The notes below the pieces were generated by a model, which made no database searches, was not told the origin of the DNA, and saw only the letters and a program-made list of their open reading frames with translations. From DAIOEK01 sp963708715 (GTDB lineage: Bacteria > Chloroflexota > Anaerolineae > Anaerolineales > Anaerolineaceae), in contig CAVPSU010000001.1 of the NCBI GenBank assembly GCA_963708715.1, forward strand, positions 868,001-932,000: DNA of 64,000 nt. Reading direction: 5' to 3'. The first letter of the stretch is position 1; every line of letters begins with the position of its first letter. Made by a program: the position numbers and the translations under genes. Of this stretch, positions 26,073 to 34,754 are shown in pieces.

Positions 26073-28022
26073 TTATTCAACCCCTAAAAATGTTGAATTT
26101 TCAAGCCTGAAGTAGTTGAATCCCCACCAGGATGGGTCGTCAATATAGGTTCCGCAACCCCCGTAAAATCCTTTTCCAGCTTTGTAGGTATTCGCATCAC
26201 CCACCAACCAGGCGGAGCGATTATCCAGGTAATTAACTGATTGCGAAAATACGACCTCGCGGTCAAATTCGTTAAAAAGAAGGATCCCTTTATATAAAAG
26301 ATCATGTTTTAGGCGATCGGCCTGCCGGATGGTCAACCAATTCTTCCCATTCCAATTCAGGTCGGTCAAGATATTGGTGGTATTGTCGGGGAGATGATAC
26401 CAGACGAAAGGACTCAATCCATCGGAGCACGACATGGTCGCAGATGTCTTTGAGGGGGGATATTTATGGAGAAAAATTGGAATGATTAACAGCGCGACCA
26501 GAGTGATCCCAGAAAATAATGCCGGGATAGTGGAAGATGCCAGCGGTTTTGCTCCTGAAAGTGTCTCTGCAACCGGAAGAGATTCTGATTTCGTAAACCA
26601 CTTCAAGCGGCTGAATAACCACTCCAGAGAAATCGCGGGAATGATATTTAGCATGGGAACAACCACAGCATAAGGGCGCATATCCGATTCATCCTGGGGT
26701 GGAACCAGTGGCACAGAGAGCAATACCCCTACTAATACAGCAAGCAAGACTATGCTGGTCGACGAGCGGTGATTCTTAATCAAAATAATGATGCTGATGA
26801 TCGACAAGGTATAAAGGACAATAAGGATCGCGGTGTTGTACCAATCAATTCGAGCGAAGAGATAAGAGAAAACGCTGGTATTCAATTTGGCTACAAAGAA
26901 GTAATATTGCGAGAGCATACTACGGATCAGATCCCAGGGATTCGATTTGATCAGTTCCCAGGTCAGGTCAATGATCTTTTGAGTTCTCGCAGGCTCAACC
27001 ATGCCAAAGAAAACATCTGGATGTGCCGTTTTGATGTAACCCCAGGTTTTTCCACCCGCCGCCATTCCATACAGGGAATAGATATAACTGGTAAATGCCA
27101 CACTCTTTCCTGCTGAGTAAATATTCAACAGAAGCGAGTTGATTCCAAATCCAGCGATTATCGAAGCTATGGTTGCCAGAATGTATTTGAGAAAAATCTG
27201 CCGTTTTCGAAAAAGATAGATTCCAGCCAATACAATGGCAGGCAGGACGACGAAGGGACCCGCGCGCGCGATCAGCGCAAAGGTAACTAAAAACAAACCA
27301 ATGCAGAAACGCAATAATGATTTATGCGATGCACCCCAGAACAAGGCGACCCATCCACCCATCCCGAGGATCAAACCCAGGCTTTCGGAGGTAATCGCCC
27401 CCAAATAATTTCGGTAAAACATAAAGGTCATACCGGTAGTTAAGGCAGCCGTTATCGGTCCCAGGTACACTCTAAGAGATTCACCAAACAGATAGTAGGC
27501 AACTGCGACCATAAAAACCATCATGGTCAATGCTTCAACCATATCAAGTCGGGAGATCCATAATAAGATGGAAAAGAAAGCGGAAAACAATGGGCGAGCA
27601 TTTGTCGTGCCTTGTGAAGCGAATCCCATGAGTAGGCGTTGGGTATTCGCGTAATATTCAGTCGCATCCACCCAGGGTTGGATTCCATACAGTTGAAAGA
27701 ATCCGGTCCGGTGAATCAACCACTCTCCCTGAAGGTAGACCGCAAATATGATAACGATCCAAATCCAACGGAGCGATCGACCCGCACTGCCTGGGATCAG
27801 ATAAAGCAAAAAAAGACTACCGGTTACACTGAGAAGTAAAATACTATTTTCGCGGACAAAGAATCGGTATATATCACCTACATTTCGACTGGGAATCGTG
27901 TGAGTGATGATATAAAAAACCCATCCGCCTATAACCAGCAGGATGCCAGAGAGTATATATCCAAATACTTTCTGGTTTTCTCTATACGTTTTGAACAACT
28001 TGTTCTTTGAGTTCGATATCAT
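26073..28022 (-). CDS. Large multi-span membrane protein, glycosyltransferase-C-like
   Basis: A 649-residue protein with about ten to twelve membrane helices and a C-terminal soluble domain of about 150 residues. The first extracytoplasmic loop has QPWVDATEYYANTQRLLMGF, a DxxE-type acidic position seen in GT-C proteins. No exact family is recognised. It is convergent with the methyltransferase-GT2 fusion, 37 bases apart, and probably belongs to the same surface-glycan set. Confidence 0.6.
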   Translation of the reverse strand: MISNSKNKLFKTYRENQKVFGYILSGILLVIGGWVFYIITHTIPSRNVGDIYRFFVRENSILLLSVTGSLFLLYLIPGSAGRSLRWIWIVIIFAVYLQGEWLIHRTGFFQLYGIQPWVDATEYYANTQRLLMGFASQGTTNARPLFSAFFSILLWISRLDMVEALTMMVFMVAVAYYLFGESLRVYLGPITAALTTGMTFMFYRNYLGAITSESLGLILGMGGWVALFWGASHKSLLRFCIGLFLVTFALIARAGPFVVLPAIVLAGIYLFRKRQIFLKYILATIASIIAGFGINSLLLNIYSAGKSVAFTSYIYSLYGMAAGGKTWGYIKTAHPDVFFGMVEPARTQKIIDLTWELIKSNPWDLIRSMLSQYYFFVAKLNTSVFSYLFARIDWYNTAILIVLYTLSIISIIILIKNHRSSTSIVLLAVLVGVLLSVPLVPPQDESDMRPYAVVVPMLNIIPAISLEWLFSRLKWFTKSESLPVAETLSGAKPLASSTIPALFSGITLVALLIIPIFLHKYPPSKTSATMSCSDGLSPFVWYHLPDNTTNILTDLNWNGKNWLTIRQADRLKHDLLYKGILLFNEFDREVVFSQSVNYLDNRSAWLVGDANTYKAGKGFYGGCGTYIDDPSWWGFNYFRLENSTFLGVE

Positions 28023-28417
28023 TCGGGCGATTATCCAGTCAGGTCAATTCTACTCGAAATTTTAACCTGACAGAGCAAAGAATAAATATCGTTCTTCATC
28101 CTTCCAGAATCATAAAATATCGTTTTTCTTCTGTGAATTGTTGTGTTGGCGTTAAAAACCAAGCAAAAATCCATACTGGAAGTCTCCCATTATTTTTGAC
28201 ATTGTCTGAATCCTTAATCAAAAAGCTGACCAAATATCCGATCTCTTTTCCTTTTATCCAGATGACCTGGTACGCGTTTATCTAATTGGACATCATTTAC
28301 TGTTGAGGCGAGAATCCAAGCTTATATAATACGGGAATATTTTTACTTAATCAGGTCAGATAAGATAAAATTAATTTTGCAGTATGAAAATACATTCTGT
28401 AGGTCAGGATAGATCTG
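28023..28417. other. Divergent intergenic region
   Basis: No gene seen. It separates two divergent genes. GTCAGGT (28038-28044) faces ACCTGAC (28065-28071) just upstream of the membrane protein start and could be an operator. A promoter for the dehydrogenase gene is listed separately. TCAGGTCA recurs near 28352. Confidence 0.4.
28303..28330 (+). promoter_or_regulatory. Probable promoter of the 2-hydroxyacid dehydrogenase gene
   Basis: TTGAGG at 28303-28308 and TATAAT at 28325-28330 with a 16-base spacer. The leader to the start codon would be about 80 bases. Confidence 0.5.
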
Positions 28418-29437
28418 ATGAGCCGAACGACTGAGATACTTTTCACGATACCATTAGAAGAGAATGAAATCAGTTTGATCAATAAGTCTGCATCCAATCT
28501 AAAAATCCGTGTCCAACCGGGTAGGAAAACAGAAGACATCCCGTCCGAAATTTGGGAACGGGCAGAAATTCTTTACACTGAACGGGTGTTACCTTTACCA
28601 GAACAGGTGCCTAACCTTAAGTGGATCCAGTTTCATTACGCTGGAATTGATTTCGCGTCAGATCACCCTCTTCTTCAGAAGGAAGGGCTTATCATCACCA
28701 CCCAAAGCGGCTCCTCCGCAAGCCAGGTGGCAGAATATATCGTAATGATGCTTTTGACACTTGGTCATCGTCTGCCATCAATGATCCAGAATCAGAAGGA
28801 GCACGCCTGGCCGCAAAAAAAATGGGAGCTGTATCGGCCGCAGGAGTTGAGGGAGAGTACCGTTGGCTTGGTTGGTTATGGCAGCATTGGGCGCCAGGTC
28901 GCACGGTTGCTTAAACCCTTCGGTGTTCGGATATTGGCTACCAAGCGAGATGTTCTCCACCCGGAGGACAAGGATTATTCTCCTGAAGGTATCGGAGATC
29001 CAAATGGAGACTTTTTTTCACGCCTCTACCCAGTCCAAGCCATCAAATCCATGTTCAAGGAATGTGATTTCATCGTTGTGACCATCCCGCTTACACATGA
29101 AACCAGACATCTCATCGGTTCAGAAGAACTGGCGTCTTGTAAACCAGGTGCTTACCTTATCAATGCTTCACGTGGGGAAATCATTGACGAAGCTGCCCTT
29201 ATTACTGCCTTGAATGACAAGAAAATTGCCGGCGCTGCGTTGGATGTCTTTGCCCAAGAACCATTACCTCCCGAACACCCATTCTGGGCTATGCCAAATG
29301 TGATTATTACACCTCATATTGCAGGTAACAGCCTTTTATATACTCATCGGTCTATTGAGTTATTCATAGAAAATCTCAACCATTATCTAGCTGGCTCAGT
29401 TCTCTACAATATCTATCATCCAGTTCAAGCCTATTAA
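28418..29437 (+). CDS. D-isomer specific 2-hydroxyacid dehydrogenase family protein
   Basis: A 339-residue NAD(P)-dependent enzyme. GLVGYGSIGRQ (about 150-160) is the Rossmann nucleotide motif. The catalytic Arg is in NASRGEIID, the Glu in LDVFAQEPLP, and the His in TPHIAGNS, the standard triad. The N-terminal substrate domain is divergent, so the substrate cannot be named (phosphoglycerate, glyoxylate and others are possible). Weak AGGA lies upstream of the ATG. The photolyase gene follows 83 bases later. Confidence 0.85.
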   Translation: MSRTTEILFTIPLEENEISLINKSASNLKIRVQPGRKTEDIPSEIWERAEILYTERVLPLPEQVPNLKWIQFHYAGIDFASDHPLLQKEGLIITTQSGSSASQVAEYIVMMLLTLGHRLPSMIQNQKEHAWPQKKWELYRPQELRESTVGLVGYGSIGRQVARLLKPFGVRILATKRDVLHPEDKDYSPEGIGDPNGDFFSRLYPVQAIKSMFKECDFIVVTIPLTHETRHLIGSEELASCKPGAYLINASRGEIIDEAALITALNDKKIAGAALDVFAQEPLPPEHPFWAMPNVIITPHIAGNSLLYTHRSIELFIENLNHYLAGSVLYNIYHPVQAY

Positions 29438-29520
29438 TCTCCGGAAAATAATTAACTATCCTTATACCTCTCTTTGCCTGGAGCTCTACCATCGTTGACA
29501 ATGAAAAGTGAGAACATACT

Positions 29521-30942
29521 ATGAATGTGACTATTTGGTGGATACGTCGAGATATTCGCTTGCAACAAAATCCGGCATTGCAGGAGGCAATCGCCAATTC
29601 ATCGAGCATACTCCCCCTTTACATACTCGATCCAATCCTGCTGTCAAAAAAAGCTGAGATAAGATTATCGTTTTTGTTCGATGCGTTAACTCATTTGGAT
29701 CAGGAATTAAGATCAATGGGTAGTCGTCTATGGATTAAATCGGGTGACCCGCTGGAAATTCTAAAATCAGTAACAGCAGAAATAAATGCTGAAGCGATCT
29801 TTGCAGAAGCTGATTACACCCCTTATTCGAGAAAGCGTGATCTAAGAGTTGCCAGAGAGCTTCCGGTTTGGCTCATCCATGGGTTGACCGTATTTCCTCC
29901 CGGCATGGTGGTCAAGAATACGGGTTGTCCATATACCATATTCACACCATTCAGCCGGGCTTGGAAGGCTTTACCACTCCCACATATCAGCGCTAATCCG
30001 CCATCAAATCAAAAAATTCCTTCGCCACCAGTCACACAGCTGACCAGTGCGGAAATACCTGCATACCAGGCAAAATCTGATTTTCCAGCAACAGAAAAAG
30101 AAGCATTGTCCCGACTGGACAATTTCATCACAGAAAAAATGTATCGATATGCCCAAATCCGTGACAGGTTGGATATGGATGGTACTTCGAGGCTATCTCC
30201 CTATATCCGATTCGGTTTGATCTCCCCTCAGTACATTGCGCAAAAAGCGTTATATGCGATTCAGAACGCACCGAATAAAGAAACTCGCGAAAACGCCGAA
30301 ACCTGGTTAAATGAGCTTATTTGGCGTGAGTTTTATATATCCATCTTACATTTTTTTCCAGAGGTATTAAAAGCCAGTTTTCGGAAAGATTTGCGGAATA
30401 TTTGCTGGAGGGATGCGCCAGAAGATTTACACTCCTGGCAGAACGGAATAACAGGATACCCGATAGTTGACGCAGGAATGCGTCAACTGAAGGCGACCGG
30501 TTGGATGCATAACCGGGCTAGGATGATCACGGCTTCATTTCTCGTGAAAGATCTGTTGATCAATTGGCAGGACGGAGAAGCCTGGTTTATGAGAAATCTG
30601 ATCGATGGAGATCCGGCAACCAATAACGGTGGTTGGCAATGGACAAGTGGTGTGGGAACTGATGCCGCGCCCTATTTTCGGATTTTCAATCCGGTATTGC
30701 AAGGAGAAAAATTCGACCCGAGAGGTGACTACGTTCGTAAATGGGTCCCTGAGCTTGCCGGTGTCCCAACTGAATTTATACACAAACCCTGGCTAATGTC
30801 AGATACACTTCAAAAGACGATTGGGATTCGGATCGGCGACCAGTATCCGCTTCCCATCGTGGATCATGCTACAGTTAAGTCTCGCACTCTGGCTGCCTAC
30901 TCCACAGGTTCCCCACGCGCCATCCCTGAAGGCTGCCCTTAA
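29521..30942 (+). CDS. phrB: Deoxyribodipyrimidine photolyase (class I CPD type)
   Basis: A 473-residue DNA photolyase/cryptochrome. It begins IWWIRRDIRL, the antenna-binding domain, and its C-terminal FAD domain contains LNELIWREFY, GMRQLKATGWMHNR and GGWQWTSGVGTDAAPYFR, the last being the conserved flavin-binding block. It uses blue light to split cyclobutane pyrimidine dimers. The motif CCTTATAC at 29460-29467 in front of it also occurs in front of the CarH-like gene. A hairpin terminator follows. Confidence 0.93.
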   Translation: MNVTIWWIRRDIRLQQNPALQEAIANSSSILPLYILDPILLSKKAEIRLSFLFDALTHLDQELRSMGSRLWIKSGDPLEILKSVTAEINAEAIFAEADYTPYSRKRDLRVARELPVWLIHGLTVFPPGMVVKNTGCPYTIFTPFSRAWKALPLPHISANPPSNQKIPSPPVTQLTSAEIPAYQAKSDFPATEKEALSRLDNFITEKMYRYAQIRDRLDMDGTSRLSPYIRFGLISPQYIAQKALYAIQNAPNKETRENAETWLNELIWREFYISILHFFPEVLKASFRKDLRNICWRDAPEDLHSWQNGITGYPIVDAGMRQLKATGWMHNRARMITASFLVKDLLINWQDGEAWFMRNLIDGDPATNNGGWQWTSGVGTDAAPYFRIFNPVLQGEKFDPRGDYVRKWVPELAGVPTEFIHKPWLMSDTLQKTIGIRIGDQYPLPIVDHATVKSRTLAAYSTGSPRAIPEGCP

Positions 30943-30980
30943 ATTTATTCGGTTGGTTTGTCTTCATCTGAAACAGATAT

Positions 30981-31010
30981 AATATGACAGGACATCCTGT
31001 CATATTTTTT
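30981..31010 (+). terminator. Terminator after photolyase
   Basis: A palindromic stem, AATATGACAGGA with TCCTGTCATATT, followed by TTTT. It lies 38 bases after the photolyase stop. The TATAAT-like left end could also serve the next gene. Confidence 0.7.
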
Positions 31011-31052
31011 AGGCGCGCCGAATATGAAGACTGCAATATTGGATAATCATAG

Positions 31053-32216
31053 ATGAAACTTTGGCTGCAAAAGAATAACCTACTTTCCATTATGCTGGTC
31101 ACTGCCATAGTTGCTATTTTCACATTCACGATCTTCAACTTTCGAATACTACATCCAGTAAATGGCGATTTCAGCCGGCATAACCAGTACGCTGTTCAGC
31201 TACTTCGGGGAGAAAAGATTCCGCCGCATATCTTAGCCCACCCCATGTATCAATTGTTAATTGGTTTCTCCATTTGGATCTCACGCAGCGCGCTCGATGC
31301 GGATCACAGCGGTATCGTCCTTGTCACACTCAGCCAGATTGCCTGTTCACTCATTTTTTATGTCTGGCTGGGAAAACGTCAATCACGTTTTTCCGAGCTT
31401 TTTCGGGTTGGGTTATCGATCTCCCTTCCCATCATCGCACCCATTATGTTATTCCAACCCGTGGATGGTCTGTACTATTTCGGATATATCGGTTTAGCAA
31501 ATTATCACAATCCAACGATCATTTTACTTAAACCAATCGCTTTACTATTGTTATTCTATGCCGTTAGTGGATTCAAAAACGAACTTCGGTCTCCAATTCA
31601 TACGGTTATTGCATGTCTACTGACCATTCTGGCAACCCTCCTCAAACCAAGCTTTACGCTTTGTTTGCTTCCGACGGTTGGATTGTTCTTATTCAGGCAA
31701 ATTTATAAAAAAATAGAATGGAACTTCCGCCTGTTAGTCTTTGGACTCCTTATTCCAGGCATCCTGGTGCTGGCAATCCAATACTTATTCACTTATCTTC
31801 AGCAAGGAAGCAATAGTGAGATCGCTTTCCTTCCCCTGGCTGTCGAATTTGCATTTTCATCCTTTCTTGGATGGAAATTCCTTCTTTCCATCGCATTTCC
31901 CTTGGTGGTGATCGTCACGTTCGGAAAGAAAGCATTTGGTCCGATAGAAAATAGACTGGTTTGGTTCGCGTTTTTACTTGGCGCGATTCAGATGTATTTT
32001 TTTGCTGAAACCGGAAACCGTTTCAATGACGGGAACTTTCGATGGAGCGCCCAGATCACGTTATTTGTGCTTTTTGCTACATTATTGCGATATATCTGGA
32101 AAAAACCGGAATGGACATGGCGTGAATGGGTCGCATTGACAGTGGGATACCTACCTCACGTCGCTGCAGGAATCGTTTACTACATTCATTGCATGTCTGC
32201 GAAGAGTTATGGCTAA
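31053..32216 (+). CDS. Multi-span membrane protein of unknown function
   Basis: A 387-residue protein with about ten membrane helices and almost no soluble part apart from short loops. The loop after the first helix, NGDFSRHNQYAVQLLRGEKI, resembles the acidic first loop of GT-C transferases, and the overall size is small for that class. No family is recognised with confidence. It is convergent with the zinc-ribbon gene downstream. Confidence 0.6.
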   Translation: MKLWLQKNNLLSIMLVTAIVAIFTFTIFNFRILHPVNGDFSRHNQYAVQLLRGEKIPPHILAHPMYQLLIGFSIWISRSALDADHSGIVLVTLSQIACSLIFYVWLGKRQSRFSELFRVGLSISLPIIAPIMLFQPVDGLYYFGYIGLANYHNPTIILLKPIALLLLFYAVSGFKNELRSPIHTVIACLLTILATLLKPSFTLCLLPTVGLFLFRQIYKKIEWNFRLLVFGLLIPGILVLAIQYLFTYLQQGSNSEIAFLPLAVEFAFSSFLGWKFLLSIAFPLVVIVTFGKKAFGPIENRLVWFAFLLGAIQMYFFAETGNRFNDGNFRWSAQITLFVLFATLLRYIWKKPEWTWREWVALTVGYLPHVAAGIVYYIHCMSAKSYG

Positions 32217-32240
32217 CAGAGTCTAGTCCAAGAATTCGAT

Positions 32241-33530
32241 CTACTCGTTCTCCCACTCAATTAACCGCTCCCAGATGGAGCCAGGTTTGTCAGTGTGGAA
32301 CAGTATTTCTCCCGAGATCGCGTTGATCAGAAATGGTTTTCTCTCCCCCGAAACTTGGTACTCACCCATCCAGACCGGAACCAGACACAATTGATATGAT
32401 TCAACCACCATATCATGCGAGTCAAAGATCAAATCATCTGCATCAGATGGGATCGATTGTCTTGCAGCCTGCTTTTCGAGGTCCAGACAAAGCTGGCGGG
32501 CGACAAGGGAAGCATTTGCGACCGTAACCTGATATGTTTCCGCGAACCAATCCGCCAGGTAGTCAGGTCTATATTCCACCATCGCTTGAAAATCCAGTCT
32601 GTCGATGATTTGTTCCAATTCCTTTTGATGATGGTTGGATGCCGGAACGCACAGGTCATCACGCAGGATTGGGCGTGAATCATGGCACAATTGAGGGAGC
32701 TTGTTCTTTGAACTAATTTGATATCGATAATGAAGCGCACCTCCCATGGAAAACCACCAGATGGGAAGATAGATACCACGAATTGAAGGCAGATCAGTCG
32801 TTAGAATCATCTTCTCCTGCTTGCGCCAACGATTAAACAGGGCAATTGCCGCCTTATCCGATACCTGTGCCGGAAAAATTGCAGACGGGACTGATTGTGA
32901 GCGTGTTTCGACTTGTTCTACAACATACACACTGTTGCAGTATGGGCAGCTCATCGAGATGATCTTTTTCGCCAGGATAAAGACTGCTCCGCATTGTTGG
33001 CATTTTATGGATAGATGTCCGACCGGTTGGGAATGACCTTTGATTGTGGAAAGGGATAAGAGAAAATCCTGTTCGATCGAAGGATTGGTTCTGTGTTGTC
33101 GTTCGCGAACCTCGCAATACTCGCAGACCAGGGAAACCCCATCCGGCGAGTAGACCATTCTTCCACCACAATTCGGGCAGGTAAATTTTGTTAGATCCTC
33201 AGACAGATTATCTGTAATAGTAGTCGGAGAAGGTTGTTGCAGGTGATTCGGGTCGATCAGCTCTTGTGGTGATAGCTTTCCCTCCAATATCATCCATTCC
33301 CTGCGAGCCAGATAATGATGTGGCTGTGAAGCCAGGATATCTTCCAGGTATCGACGCTTCTCTATCTGATCCGGACTAACTTTCGCAAGCCAGTACAAGG
33401 CTTCAAGCTTTTCTTCTTCATCTGGATCCAGTGTTAACAACCACTCAAGATAAAAATGCGCTTCCCGGTTATCTCCAACACGAGCCGCGGCTGTTCCCCG
33501 GATCAATAGATCATGAGTAGATTCTGACAT
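32241..33530 (-). CDS. Zinc-ribbon and TPR-like protein of unknown function
   Basis: A 429-residue protein. Residues about 1-85 are helical and look like tetratricopeptide repeats. Two zinc ribbons follow: CPNCGG...CEYC and CQQCG...CPYC. The C-terminal 200 residues have no recognised domain. The start at 33530 is chosen because the frame upstream is poor; a TATAAT on the minus strand (complement 33537-33542) sits six bases before it, so a leaderless or very short leader is likely. Nothing nearby tells the function. Confidence 0.65.
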   Translation of the reverse strand: MSESTHDLLIRGTAAARVGDNREAHFYLEWLLTLDPDEEEKLEALYWLAKVSPDQIEKRRYLEDILASQPHHYLARREWMILEGKLSPQELIDPNHLQQPSPTTITDNLSEDLTKFTCPNCGGRMVYSPDGVSLVCEYCEVRERQHRTNPSIEQDFLLSLSTIKGHSQPVGHLSIKCQQCGAVFILAKKIISMSCPYCNSVYVVEQVETRSQSVPSAIFPAQVSDKAAIALFNRWRKQEKMILTTDLPSIRGIYLPIWWFSMGGALHYRYQISSKNKLPQLCHDSRPILRDDLCVPASNHHQKELEQIIDRLDFQAMVEYRPDYLADWFAETYQVTVANASLVARQLCLDLEKQAARQSIPSDADDLIFDSHDMVVESYQLCLVPVWMGEYQVSGERKPFLINAISGEILFHTDKPGSIWERLIEWENE

Positions 33531-33613
33531 GGCTCCATTATATAAGGAGATTGTCAGGAACACTACATTCTACGTGATGAGGATAGTTGGGTTAGGGTTG
33601 GGATAAAGGCAGG

Positions 33614-34561
33614 TTAAAGCAGGTTTGTTTCAAGCAAGTTTTCTATTTTTCGAATCAGATGTTCTGGAGATCCGATCAGGATTGGATATGGCAGGTCAGG
33701 ATTTGCCTGATAACCACTAAATCCTTTCCCTCCAAGTACAACGTGGGGAAGGGGAGCAGGCAATTTTTGAAGGATATCGGGTATTTGATCGATATGGACA
33801 GCAGATTCGGGAGTGGTGGAACTGAACAGGATCATTCGGGGACGGAGCGGGAGCAACACTTCATCCAACCGCTCTAAACTCAGGTTCGAACCAAAATAAA
33901 CCACATTCCAGCCACGCATGCGCAATAGAACCACCAACATGAGAAGCCCTATTTGATGATATTCTCCTGGCAGGCAAGCGGCGACAATCAATCCATTTCG
34001 AAATGGTTGTGGGGTGACAGCTAACATGCTTACAAGCTGCTCTTGAAAAAATTGGGTAGCGAAATGCTCAACACCAACTGAAATTTCTCTTTTATGCCAT
34101 GCTTCCCCTATGTCGATCATGACTGGCTCAACTACCTCAGCAAAAACCTGGTCGATTGGATAAACTGAAAGCGCCTGACGAAGCCCATCGGTCGCAGTTT
34201 TTTCATTTAATTTCTTCAAAGATTGCAAGACACTTTCCTTCAGTTTTTCCATGGAAAATGTCTTTTCAGTATGTCCGATTTCATTCGAAGCAGGGTCGAT
34301 ACCCGCTTCCCGAAGTTGCGTTAGCTTTCGAGCCGCCTGCCCGATATTCATCCCTGCATCAATCTGTGATTTTAACCAGCGTAAAGTTTGCACATCATGC
34401 TCGGAGTACAACCTGTATCCCTGTCCACCCCGGCTTGGAGTAGGCAGCCCGTAGCGACGTTCCCAGGCTCGTAGTGTTACAGGTAATAAACCTACCATCT
34501 GGGCAACCGCCTTGATGTTGTAGGAAGGGCGTTCGTAATCGGAATACGATTTACTCTCCAT
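33614..34561 (-). CDS. MerR-family regulator with B12-binding domain, CarH/LitR-like photoreceptor
   Basis: A 315-residue regulator. The N-terminal winged helix (SYNIKAVAQMVGLLPVTLRAWERRYG, residues 13-38) is MerR type. The C-terminal half is a cobalamin-binding domain. W155, nine residues, then E165-H166 is the W-x9-EH light-sensing motif of CarH, and GEYH (His202) matches the lower B12 axial ligand position. CarH uses adenosylcobalamin to sense light and release DNA. The nearby photolyase is a typical target of such regulators. The dark/light role here is inferred from family. Confidence 0.85.
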   Translation of the reverse strand: MESKSYSDYERPSYNIKAVAQMVGLLPVTLRAWERRYGLPTPSRGGQGYRLYSEHDVQTLRWLKSQIDAGMNIGQAARKLTQLREAGIDPASNEIGHTEKTFSMEKLKESVLQSLKKLNEKTATDGLRQALSVYPIDQVFAEVVEPVMIDIGEAWHKREISVGVEHFATQFFQEQLVSMLAVTPQPFRNGLIVAACLPGEYHQIGLLMLVVLLRMRGWNVVYFGSNLSLERLDEVLLPLRPRMILFSSTTPESAVHIDQIPDILQKLPAPLPHVVLGGKGFSGYQANPDLPYPILIGSPEHLIRKIENLLETNLL

Positions 34562-34576
34562 GCCTTAATGGTAGCA

Positions 34577-34611
34577 TCTGTATAAGAAGTCTGTCGAGGA
34601 TTTGTATAAGG
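34577..34611 (-). promoter_or_regulatory. Candidate operator of the CarH-like gene
   Basis: Repeats TCTGTATAAGA, TCTGTCGAGGA and TTTGTATAAGG lie in a row at 34577, 34590 and 34601, just upstream of the regulator start. Three direct repeats of about 11 bp are the known CarH operator form, though here the spacing is 13 then 11. Confidence 0.35.
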
Positions 34612-34674
34612 GACCTGGTCGGGATACATGATAAAAGTGAGTCAACTGTCTTCCCTACATGCAAAGAACCAACC

Positions 34675-34680
34675 TATAAT
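34675..34680 (+). promoter_or_regulatory. -10-like box of the fusion gene
   Basis: TATAAT at 34675-34680, 74 bases before the start codon of the peptidase-binding-protein fusion. No clear -35 partner is seen. Confidence 0.35.
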
Positions 34681-34754
34681 AGGAGAAGTTATATTCATCC
34701 TGGCTCAATCGAAGCCCCATTTGATGATAAAGATTATCTTATAAGAAGGTTTGC

